A stretch of 6,201 bases of DNA from Methanosarcinales archaeon (GTDB taxonomy: Archaea > Halobacteriota > Syntropharchaeia > Alkanophagales > Methanospirareceae). How positions within the stretch are numbered: the first letter of the stretch is position 1; each line of letters opens with the position of its first letter. The position numbers and the translations under genes are program-made. Positions 1-6,143 of the stretch are shown piece by piece. Below the pieces are notes generated by a model. It was not told the origin of the DNA and made no database searches. It was given only the letters and a program-made list of their open reading frames with translations. Location of the stretch: assembly GCA_025464425.1 (NCBI GenBank), contig JAODGV010000107.1, positions 1 to 6,201 of the forward strand. Reading direction: 5' to 3'.

Positions 1-82
1 ATGATGAGCTGTACTTAACATAGGTGTATTACTCTTCGCCATCTCAGATAGCACTCTCAGAATCTTAGGCTCCGTGGTCCTG

Positions 83-90
83 AAATCCAA
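83..90 (-). other. probable deletion junction in the PLD-like gene (octamer TTGGATTT)
   Basis: On the minus strand the octamer TTGGATTT encodes the end of the first part (ctt gga ttt, LGF) in the upstream frame and the start of the second part (ttg gat ttc, LDF) in the downstream frame. An intact gene would be expected to have both LGF and LDF about a dozen codons apart. If so, two copies of the same octamer, offset by one base in phase, could have recombined and removed roughly 40 bases plus the frame. The present sequence shows one copy only; the ancestral second copy is inferred. Confidence 0.4.
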
Positions 91-171
91 GCAAGGCATC
101 TTCAATCAAGGAATAACCCGAATGCCTTACAAATGCCACCCCAAATTTTACTTCCTCTGCTTCTGGTAATG

Positions 172-194
172 TCTGCTTCAAAACCTGAAGCAGA
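172..194. repeat. perfect 9-bp inverted repeat, 5-base loop
   Basis: TCTGCTTCA (172-180) and TGAAGCAGA (186-194) are exact reverse complements around the loop AAACC. The hairpin lies within the first codons of the PLD-like gene, where it encodes LLQVLKQ on the minus strand. It has no U-tract on either side, so it does not look like a terminator. It may be a chance product of the coding sequence or may fold near the start codon of that message. Confidence 0.45.
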
Positions 195-231
195 TTCATC
201 GTCATGTTATCGGTGAATGTTATTTCCATTT

Positions 232-237
232 CTCCTT
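232..237 (-). promoter_or_regulatory. ribosome binding site for the PLD-like gene
   Basis: Directly after the rqcH stop (TGA, 240-238) the minus strand reads AAGGAG and then AA before ATG at 229. The purine match is good but only 2 bases separate it from the ATG, which is short. No in-frame ATG nearer the usual distance exists: the next Met codons lie 24 and 30 bases further on. The site supports the view that the broken gene was once translated from this start. Confidence 0.5.
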
Positions 238-2142
238 TCAATATTTCACCTTTATTCTCGACTTACCGGGCGGCAGAAGCCTCAGTATCTCATCCCGCGT
301 GGTCATAACGCCATGCGCATGGAAGTACTCCACAATCTCAGTTGATAGTTCATTCTTATCCAGTTCATTATCGGGCTCCAGTACCACGAACCGTTTCAGT
401 CTCTGCTTCTCCAGTTCGGGCAATACAATCACGCGGCTGTGCTCGTCTATACCGATACACAGACCGAGCGGCACCTTGAGATACTGCCGCCTGCCCCTTA
501 TCACGAAACTGCCCTTCTTTATATACTCGCCCGAAGGTGGTGTCTTACTCACCTGCTCGCCCTTCACGAAGTAACATTCACCCTCGTAGAATCCGTATTT
601 CCATAAACTGGAGTAAGAAGCTGCGAATTGCGCTATCGCACGCAGAGTTGAGTCTGATAGCGGTCTGCCACCTGTCTTTGCTACCACTACGGGTGCACCA
701 CTCGCCTGCGTATGACAGAACAGGTCATCACTGCTCATATACTTCTTCACCACTATCTCATTTGTGGTCGCATCTTTGCCCGCTATTACGAGCACACCTT
801 CATGGGTCATAAACCATCGGAACCGTTCGTACCATTCCTTCTTCTCTCGTTTCACCTCGCGCTTCTCTGGTATCGCTTTCGGTATCGCTTTCGCTATCGG
901 TATCGCTATCGCGCCCTTCACTGATGCGCGCTCCTGTTCTTGCTTCAATTTATCCCTGGTATTTGCAATCGCACGTTCCACACCCTCGCGCTTCTTCCTG
1001 AACACCTTCGCACGTTCATAGCACAGACTCGCATTCTTGAATAGCGATAGTGAGGTATCAATCTCGATTTTACATTCGGGCAGTGACAGCTCCACCTTCT
1101 TCTCTTTCCCCGACCTGCTGGCGAGCATGTCCTCAATCTCCCGGTATTTTGTATATATCAGTTCACCTTTTCGCCGCCATTCCTCCTCCTTCGTCCGGTA
1201 CTCACGCAGTGCCGCCTCCTGTTCCTTCAATATACGTTCGTATTGCGCTATTACTCTATCACGCTCGCTTTGCACGGCTGCTTCCATACACTCCACTATC
1301 TTCTTCGTGAAGAATTCGTCTACCGCATCATTAAAAGAAGGGAAAGGTATCTTCTCCGCATCCTTATAACGGCTCAGTTCGAATGGTAGAACATCCACTC
1401 GCGCTCCTTCCTCAATAACTATATGCGGGCACAGCCCTTCGCCCGTTATTACCGGCTTTAACACGCTCTTTATTGCCTCGTACAGGGCATTCAGCTCGTC
1501 ATCAGCGAGTGCACTCGCGTTCTTATGCCTGTCAATGCCCGATTTTGCACATACTTCTTCCGCATAAAGCCCGCCGAGTCCGAGTTCCAGTGCAATAGTA
1601 CGAACCACATCCCCGGTTGCCGAACCGCACAGTTTCGCAAGTTCTTCCCTGGTTACTTGCAGGGGGTTCATCCTCGAAGGTGGTCTCTCGTATCGCTCGT
1701 GCGCTTTTATCTCTCGTGTTGAGAAGCTAATCCTGTGAAATGGTATCAATATCTCGCCTCTTTCGTCTATCAGAATGATATTGCCACCGGGCAGTAATTC
1801 CGCTATCAACCCGAGCACGGCATCACGGCAGCTCAATCTCAGCTCCACTATTCGGTCGAACTCGAACTGCTGTATAGCAGTGATTCTGCAGCCATTGAGG
1901 TGCTTCCTGAGGAACATTGCGAAGTTAGAGGGCATTCGCGGCGCTTCTCGCCGGTATTTCGTTAGATGGATTCGCCTGCCAGCTTCTATTACCAGATTGA
2001 ATGAGCCGGCATTGCTCTTATGCAGCTTCAACCTTATCTCCTGCTTGCCTATCTGATAGACCTTCTCCACCCTCGCACCTATAAGCTGCTGCAGTTCTTT
2101 AACGATGACTGCTATATCCACACTGCTCAACGATTCCTTCAT
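238..2142 (-). CDS. rqcH: archaeal RqcH / NFACT-family ribosome quality control protein (Rqc2 homologue)
   Basis: The 634-residue length and domain order fit archaeal RqcH. The NFACT-N domain (about 1-155) opens with SLSSVDIAVIVKELQQLIGA and carries the Asp-Arg pair D96-R97 in the segment FEFDRIVEL. That pair is invariant in family members able to recruit tRNA for untemplated tailing. A helix-hairpin-helix-like part follows (about 160-235, with GLGGLYAEEV), then a long charged coiled coil (about 270-405), then a low-complexity hinge (411-424) and an NFACT-R domain (about 437-550, with KDATTNEIVVKKYM and the histidine in LFCHTQASGAP). The end, LLPPGKSRI, is typical of archaeal members. Family knowledge: the protein binds large ribosomal subunits still holding peptidyl-tRNA and, in bacteria, adds alanine tails that mark the chain for degradation; tailing activity here is inferred. 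ATG 2142 is the only sensible start, since an in-frame TGA lies just upstream. It begins 21 bases after the PAC2 stop. Confidence 0.95.
   Translation of the reverse strand: MKESLSSVDIAVIVKELQQLIGARVEKVYQIGKQEIRLKLHKSNAGSFNLVIEAGRRIHLTKYRREAPRMPSNFAMFLRKHLNGCRITAIQQFEFDRIVELRLSCRDAVLGLIAELLPGGNIILIDERGEILIPFHRISFSTREIKAHERYERPPSRMNPLQVTREELAKLCGSATGDVVRTIALELGLGGLYAEEVCAKSGIDRHKNASALADDELNALYEAIKSVLKPVITGEGLCPHIVIEEGARVDVLPFELSRYKDAEKIPFPSFNDAVDEFFTKKIVECMEAAVQSERDRVIAQYERILKEQEAALREYRTKEEEWRRKGELIYTKYREIEDMLASRSGKEKKVELSLPECKIEIDTSLSLFKNASLCYERAKVFRKKREGVERAIANTRDKLKQEQERASVKGAIAIPIAKAIPKAIPEKREVKREKKEWYERFRWFMTHEGVLVIAGKDATTNEIVVKKYMSSDDLFCHTQASGAPVVVAKTGGRPLSDSTLRAIAQFAASYSSLWKYGFYEGECYFVKGEQVSKTPPSGEYIKKGSFVIRGRRQYLKVPLGLCIGIDEHSRVIVLPELEKQRLKRFVVLEPDNELDKNELSTEIVEYFHAHGVMTTRDEILRLLPPGKSRIKVKY
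871..912 (-). repeat. hexanucleotide tandem repeat (TATCGC and variants) inside rqcH
   Basis: On the plus strand, 42 bases are built of seven hexamers: TATCGC TTTCGG TATCGC TTTCGC TATCGG TATCGC TATCGC. Read on the minus strand they encode alternating Ala-Ile, Pro-Ile and Ala-Lys pairs, AIAIPIAKAIPKAI, at residues 411-424 of RqcH. This lies exactly between the end of the coiled coil and the NFACT-R domain. The length is a multiple of three, so gain or loss of units keeps the frame. This suggests a replication-slippage-prone hinge whose length may differ between strains. Confidence 0.85.
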
Positions 2143-2163
2143 AAGATGGTCATCTAATCAAAA

Positions 2164-2982
2164 TCAGCCATACATGTATTGAGATGTATCGGCACCAATG
2201 CCATCACCGCGATATGCAGAAGCAGTCTTCTCTATCTGCTGCTTTATTCGCTTCTCAACCGCTTCTGCGCTTTCCCGCAGCATCTCCTCTATCCGCTCTG
2301 TATCCAGTTCTATACCAGCCATCCGCTTGAATGTTCGTAATGCACCGACACAGGCACGCAGGTCCTCAGGGTATTTACCAACACCGAGTATAGAATAGCT
2401 CTCAATGCCGAGTTTGGATGCGAACCCGGGCAGCAGTCCGGTCTTACGAATGATTGTGTAACGCCCGATATTCTTCCTCGTCATCTTTATTGAGCTTGCC
2501 GGCGGTTCCTTGTGCGAACCTTCAAAGTAGCCAATATACGCCTCTATACCCGGTCTGGTATTCCTGAACGGTTTTTGAAACGGCATTATCACACCCACCG
2601 TGTATAATTCACGCACACCAAGCATCTTTGCGATTCGTGCCAGCCCTTCTGACTGCTTATATGCAGATTTTGGTAGATATTCTGTCTCAGGGTATTTACC
2701 GACATAGCAGAACAGCCGCTTCTCTTCGCTGTACCAGAGCTCGTCATGTGGTATCACGAACTCCTCATCACGTGCTTCTACCATCGGTGGGAAGTTACAG
2801 GAATACAGGCTCATCACCTTCACGGAATCGTGCAAAAGCTCCTTCAGGTGATACGGTATGATGTTACCGAGAGGGGGGAAGCCAGCGACCATGACATTAT
2901 AGTGACCTCTTATCTGGTCTCTGAACTTCTCTTCTTCAACATCCCAGTAGATCGAGAGCTCATCTATTTCAAAACCTTCCAT
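2164..2982 (-). CDS. PAC2-family proteasome assembly chaperone-like protein
   Basis: The 272 residues fit the archaeal PAC2 family (PbaA/PbaB-related, ATP-grasp-like fold of unknown catalysis). Seen features: the early strand-loop NVMVAGFPPLGNI (29-41), a helix and strand ARIAKMLGVRELYTVGVIMP (115-134), the glycine-rich TGLLPGFASKLGIESYSILG (181-200), which matches the usual 'G..G....GI.s..LLG' pattern, and a charged C-terminal helix with coiled-coil character (about 226-256). The last three residues are Met-Tyr-Gly, which fits the hydrophobic-Tyr-X tail that lets chaperones and activators dock into the alpha ring of the 20S proteasome. No signal peptide or membrane segment is present, so it is cytoplasmic. 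The ATG at 2982 has no clear ribosome site and may head a leaderless mRNA. It is first in a string with rqcH. An exact role (assembly chaperone or other proteasome partner) cannot be fixed from sequence. Confidence 0.88.
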   Translation of the reverse strand: MEGFEIDELSIYWDVEEEKFRDQIRGHYNVMVAGFPPLGNIIPYHLKELLHDSVKVMSLYSCNFPPMVEARDEEFVIPHDELWYSEEKRLFCYVGKYPETEYLPKSAYKQSEGLARIAKMLGVRELYTVGVIMPFQKPFRNTRPGIEAYIGYFEGSHKEPPASSIKMTRKNIGRYTIIRKTGLLPGFASKLGIESYSILGVGKYPEDLRACVGALRTFKRMAGIELDTERIEEMLRESAEAVEKRIKQQIEKTASAYRGDGIGADTSQYMYG

Positions 2983-3035
2983 CTCAATACTATTTTATTT
3001 TAAGATTATTAAATGTTTGTGTATGTAATTTCAGA
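2983..3035. promoter_or_regulatory. divergent archaeal promoter region between the PAC2 gene and the GDPD gene
   Basis: This 53-base gap is the only non-coding stretch longer than 21 bases and is strongly AT-rich. The block ATTATTAAAT (3005-3014) ends 21 bases before ATG 3036. Its reverse, ATTTAATAAT, ends 22 bases before the PAC2 ATG at 2982. Both positions are where a TATA box would lie for transcripts that start at the start codon itself. A second AT run on the minus strand, TTAAAATAAAATA (3003-2991), is too close to the PAC2 ATG to serve a leaderless start. Neither start codon has a recognisable Shine-Dalgarno sequence. One near-symmetric TATA element may therefore serve both directions; transcription start sites are inferred. 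Confidence 0.6.
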
Positions 3036-3752
3036 ATGATAAAAGTGATAGCCCATCGGGGCGCGAGGGCTACCGAGCCCGAGAACACGATAAGAGCGAT
3101 GTGTAAAGCTTTTGAGTGTGGTGTGGACGCTGTTGAGGTTGATGTAAGGTTCACAGCGGATCGAGAGGTGGTGGTGATCCATGATGATACACTTGATAGA
3201 ACAACGGATGGCACCGGCAGGGTTGGAGATAAGACCTTAAAAGAGTTAAAGGAGCTCGATGCTGGCAGATGTGAGCGAATACCGGAGTTATCTGAGGCGA
3301 TTTCGGTTGCAAAGCGATACGCACGCTCTTTAATTATAGAACTGAAGGAAGAATGTATGGAGATGCCGGTGCTTGATGCAATAACAGAAGCTGATATGAC
3401 TGGAGATGTGATTATTGTATCTTTCCTCCATCATTCGGTACGTAAACTGAAGGATATCGCAGGAACGGCGATAAAGACCGGTGTGATAATCGCGAGTGTG
3501 CCGGTGAATCCCGTACGGCTGGTACAGGACGCCAGAGCGGATGCCATATTCCCGAAGTATGAGCGAATAAAGAGCAATCGTGAATTCGTTGATGCGTGTA
3601 AGTCCAGCGGTATAGAGGTCTATCCATGGACTGTGAACACGATAGAGGATTTATATAACGCGATTGAGCTTGGTGTGGATGGCATAGCCACCGATCGCCC
3701 CTGTGAGCTTATAGAATTGATGAAGAGTGGTGATAATGACGGTTTACAGTGA
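3036..3752 (+). CDS. ugpQ: glycerophosphodiester phosphodiesterase (GDPD family, cytosolic type)
   Basis: The enzyme hydrolyses glycerophosphodiesters to glycerol phosphate and an alcohol, in lipid turnover or phosphate scavenging. The 238-residue TIM-barrel shows the full GDPD signature: IAHRGA with H7 and R8, EPENT (14-18), EVDV with metal ligands E34 and D36, VIHDDTLDRTTDGTG with the second catalytic histidine H49, IELK with E102, YPWTVN (196-201) near the end of the barrel, and DGIATDRP (215-222). No signal peptide is present, so it is the short cytosolic UgpQ-like type rather than secreted GlpQ. ATG 3036 starts exactly at the conserved first strand and has no ribosome site, which fits a leaderless mRNA from the promoter just upstream. 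It is the first gene of the rightward string, and its last 17 bases overlap purB. The true substrate in an archaeon with ether lipids is unknown. Confidence 0.94.
   Translation: MIKVIAHRGARATEPENTIRAMCKAFECGVDAVEVDVRFTADREVVVIHDDTLDRTTDGTGRVGDKTLKELKELDAGRCERIPELSEAISVAKRYARSLIIELKEECMEMPVLDAITEADMTGDVIIVSFLHHSVRKLKDIAGTAIKTGVIIASVPVNPVRLVQDARADAIFPKYERIKSNREFVDACKSSGIEVYPWTVNTIEDLYNAIELGVDGIATDRPCELIELMKSGDNDGLQ
3729..3734 (+). promoter_or_regulatory. GGTGAT Shine-Dalgarno-like site next to the purB start
   Basis: GGTGAT is an exact match to the archaeal anti-Shine-Dalgarno complement, and it lies inside the end of the GDPD gene. Only one base separates it from ATG 3736, much less than the usual 5-10 bases. 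It overlaps the in-frame GTG codons at 3727 and 3730, so it cannot serve those. It may help hold terminating ribosomes for coupled re-initiation, or it may be coincidence. Confidence 0.35.
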
Positions 3753-5106
3753 TTTCTCACCCACGGACTATCGGTATGCGGTGGACGAACTGCGGGCGTA
3801 TCTGTCTGAAGAGGCGTATATGCGCTACAAAGCGCGTGTGGAAGCGGCAATTGCAGAGGTTTTTGCCCGCAGAGGGTTGCTGAGCGATGCATTGAAACGA
3901 GAGATTGTGGCTGCGGCGTCGAATATAAGCCCTGAGGAGGTATATGAAGAGGAGCGTCGCACGAAGCACGATATACGAGCACTGGTGAACGTGATCAAGC
4001 GTAAGGTGAGCGAGGATGCAAGACCGTTTGTGCATCTCTGCGCCACTTCATACGACATTGTGGATACTGCGAATGCACTGAGGTATCGTGAGGCGTTGAG
4101 AGAGGTCATCCTGCCGGACATGAAAGCGCTGGAACGCGTATGGATCGAGCTTGCCCGACGGGAGAAGGATACGCTCCAGATAGGACGCACACACGGGCAG
4201 CATGCCGAGCCCATCACTTTCGGATTCGCAATTGCGCAGTACGTGAACCGGTGGGGCACACGGATATTGAAGGTAAAAGAAGCGAGTGAGAATCTCCGTG
4301 GCAAGTTATCCGGTGCAGTGGGTGCGTATAACGCTCTTTCGCTCATATTTGACGATCCAGAAGCGTTTGAACGGGATGTACTGTCGGTGCTCGGGCTCGA
4401 ACCCGCGCCGATTTCCACACAGATCGTGCCACCTGAGCCGGTATGCGACCTGATACATGCGATAATAAGCAGTTTCTCGGTGCTCGCCAATTTCTGTGAT
4501 GATATGCGGCATCTGCAGCGGAGCGAGATTGCAGAGGTACAGGAGCGTGTGGATACGTCACAGGTTGGCTCCTCAACGATGCCACATAAACGCAATCCGA
4601 TCGGATTCGAGGGTGTGAAGAGCTTATGGAAACGGTTCATGCCTCAGATCGTGACGGCGCATCTCGATCAGATCTCTGAGCATCAGCGTGACCTCACCAA
4701 TTCCGCATCCCAGCGATATATACCTGAGTTGCTGGTGATATTCGACCACAGTGTGAAGGAATTGAAGCGGATAAGCGAGCGGCTGGTGGTGGATAAAGCC
4801 AGTATGCGTGCCAATTTCGATATCTCCGCGGATAAGATCATTGCCGAGCCACTGTACATATTGCTATCGTATTACGGGCATCCTGATGCACATGAATACC
4901 TGAGACAGAAGTCATTTCAGGCTTATGAGCGTGGTAAGAGCCTGAAAGAGCTGATAGAAGCGGATGATACCGTACAATCCTATATAAGCAAGTTCACAGC
5001 GGACCAGCGCAGGCAGGTGTTTAACGCAGAGTGCTACACAGGTATAGCAGCTGAGAAAGTGGATAAGATAACCGATTATTGGGAGAGGAAGATAGAAAAG
5101 ATATGA
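3736..5106 (+). CDS. purB: adenylosuccinate lyase
   Basis: PurB makes fumarate in two purine steps: SAICAR to AICAR, and adenylosuccinate to AMP. The 456-residue protein belongs to the fumarase/aspartase superfamily and has all three conserved regions: the histidine-bearing TKHDIRAL (76-83), GRTHGQHAEPITFG (150-163) with H153 and H156, and the mobile signature loop GSSTMPHKRNP (278-288), whose serine is the general base. RSEIAEVQE (262-270) and the C-terminal helical domain (about 355-456) also fit. The start MTVYSDFSPTDYRY aligns with the usual archaeal opening that leads into 'P.DYRYG'. GTG at 3727 or 3730 would add three or two residues and cannot be excluded. It overlaps the GDPD gene by 17 bases, and its stop shares the sequence ATGA with the start of the next gene. 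The enzyme is a cytoplasmic homotetramer in the family. Confidence 0.97.
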   Translation: MTVYSDFSPTDYRYAVDELRAYLSEEAYMRYKARVEAAIAEVFARRGLLSDALKREIVAAASNISPEEVYEEERRTKHDIRALVNVIKRKVSEDARPFVHLCATSYDIVDTANALRYREALREVILPDMKALERVWIELARREKDTLQIGRTHGQHAEPITFGFAIAQYVNRWGTRILKVKEASENLRGKLSGAVGAYNALSLIFDDPEAFERDVLSVLGLEPAPISTQIVPPEPVCDLIHAIISSFSVLANFCDDMRHLQRSEIAEVQERVDTSQVGSSTMPHKRNPIGFEGVKSLWKRFMPQIVTAHLDQISEHQRDLTNSASQRYIPELLVIFDHSVKELKRISERLVVDKASMRANFDISADKIIAEPLYILLSYYGHPDAHEYLRQKSFQAYERGKSLKELIEADDTVQSYISKFTADQRRQVFNAECYTGIAAEKVDKITDYWERKIEKI

Positions 5107-6143
5107 CTCCGGAATTGATATATGATGACATAGGCAGCTATCCATTGCCGGAAGGAACGAGCAAGGAATGGATAGAGCGGGCTTTTGCCATGCCCGGCGA
5201 TGATGCGGTTTATACCATGATAGAGGATGCAATGTGGCAGAAGCTAAATGCGGGTGTAGAATTGCCAACGTACCCGCAGTTCCAGCACATGATTGCTCAA
5301 TTCAGTGAGCCGATGATGGACGATACGAAGACGGAAGAGCCATTGTTGATAAGGTACGAAGCAGCGCGTATAATCGAGCTGGAGGCACTTGAGCGTATGG
5401 CAGCGCGGTATAAAGCGGAGCGAGGCGAGAGATTGAAGCTGAGAGTGTGTGTTACCGGTCCGATAGAGCTGTATTATAGCCAGTTCCAGCCACCGGTTTA
5501 TATGGATATGATGCTGAACATCGCCAAATCTGTTTGCAGGTTCATAAAGCACAGTATCGAGCATGCACGCAATTATGAGGTGCGGTGCGTATCAATAGAC
5601 GAGCCGAGTATGGGTTTAGACCCGCGTATAGAGGAGGGTGAAGCAGTGATAAAGGCACTGGAGACCGCAGCACAGTTCACACTTCAGAAAGGTATAGATA
5701 CGCAGATACATCTACATTCACCGATATTCTACGAACTTGTGTGCCAGGTGGATGGAATAAGTGTGATAGGATTGGAATCCGCAGCGAATCCTTCTGTATT
5801 ACAACTGGTAGACCGTGAGGTGCTGGAGCGTTACGATAAGTATCTCCGGGTAGGTATCGCTCGGACTGATATACTGAGCATGGCTGCGGAATATGATGAG
5901 CAGCATCATACGCGGGCGTTCAGTGATGAAGCGATATTGAAGCGAATAATAGATGATTATAACAACCCGGAACGGGTGAAGCAGAGGTTGAAACATGCAC
6001 ATTCTATTTTCGATGATCGGATAAAGTATGCCGGTCCAGATTGTGGCTTGCGTGCTTTTCCGAGTCAGGCACTGGCGTTCCGGTTGCTTAAGAACACAGC
6101 GGATGGTATAAAAAAATGGAAAAGAACGATAAGGCAAACCTAA
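5103..6143 (+). CDS. MetE-core-like (cobalamin-independent methionine synthase C-terminal fold) methyltransferase
   Basis: These 346 residues match only the C-terminal catalytic barrel of MetE, as in the stand-alone archaeal forms thought to use methylcorrinoid. Landmarks in order: DDIGSYPLP (8-16; MetE IGSFP), VTGPIELYYSQF (117-128; MetE LTGP), SIDEP (164-168; MetE IDEP), DTQIHLHSP (199-207), GLESA (223-227) and GPDCGL (311-316; MetE NPDCGL). Against E. coli MetE as I remember it, zinc ligands H641, E665 and C726 align with H205, E225 and C314. The fourth ligand, C643, falls on P207. The MetE 'HGE' that helps bind homocysteine is replaced by TYPQ (56-59). A methyl-transfer role is likely, but homocysteine as acceptor is doubtful. 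ATG 5103 overlaps the purB stop as ATGA, which favours it over the TTG at 5079. No signal peptide is present. Confidence 0.85.
   Translation: MTPELIYDDIGSYPLPEGTSKEWIERAFAMPGDDAVYTMIEDAMWQKLNAGVELPTYPQFQHMIAQFSEPMMDDTKTEEPLLIRYEAARIIELEALERMAARYKAERGERLKLRVCVTGPIELYYSQFQPPVYMDMMLNIAKSVCRFIKHSIEHARNYEVRCVSIDEPSMGLDPRIEEGEAVIKALETAAQFTLQKGIDTQIHLHSPIFYELVCQVDGISVIGLESAANPSVLQLVDREVLERYDKYLRVGIARTDILSMAAEYDEQHHTRAFSDEAILKRIIDDYNNPERVKQRLKHAHSIFDDRIKYAGPDCGLRAFPSQALAFRLLKNTADGIKKWKRTIRQT

Larger units (their letters stand above)
1..229 (-). pseudogene. phospholipase-D-like (HKD superfamily) protein, N-terminal part, frameshifted; runs off the window
   Basis: Translating leftward from ATG 229-227 gives 54 residues before a TAA at 67-65. 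The segment EEVKFGVAFVRHSGYSLI (residues 25-42) resembles the first strand and helix of the PLD-like domain found at the N-terminus of many nuclease/helicase-associated proteins. From base 90 down to base 1 another frame reads LDFRTTEPKILRVLSEMAK, which is what normally follows in that domain (a 'GLDFxTTxP' segment and helix). About a dozen residues usually lie between the two parts and are missing here, so a short out-of-frame deletion fits better than a single-base slip. The start lies 8 bases after the rqcH stop and has a purine-rich ribosome site, so it was probably co-transcribed with rqcH. The catalytic HxK motifs would lie beyond base 1 and cannot be seen. Similarity weakens after about base 30. 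Family assignment is from recognition, not a search; a sequencing or assembly error is possible. Confidence 0.66.

Noticed and set aside
172..194. Hairpin as a transcription terminator after rqcH
   Set aside because: No T-tract follows on either strand, and it sits inside the coding part of the next gene.
871..912. CRISPR-like or regulatory repeat array
   Set aside because: The units are six bases long with no spacers, and they lie in frame within a conserved coding gene.
1037..1369. Plus-strand open frames opposite the rqcH coiled coil
   Set aside because: Their Ser/Phe-rich, low-complexity translations mirror the Glu/Lys-rich coiled coil on the coding strand; no ribosome site or domain is seen.
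3620..4035. Minus-strand open frames across the GDPD-purB junction
   Set aside because: They overlap two well-supported genes, are rich in His/Pro/Ser and have no family resemblance.
3825..4640. A 271-codon open frame antisense to purB
   Set aside because: It lies fully within purB on the other strand, is Ser/Arg-rich, has no recognisable motif and is explained by purB codon usage.
5079..5102. TTG start adding eight residues (MGEEDRKD) to the MetE-like protein
   Set aside because: The ATG at 5103 overlaps the purB stop as ATGA, a standard coupling arrangement, and the extension adds only charged residues outside the conserved core.
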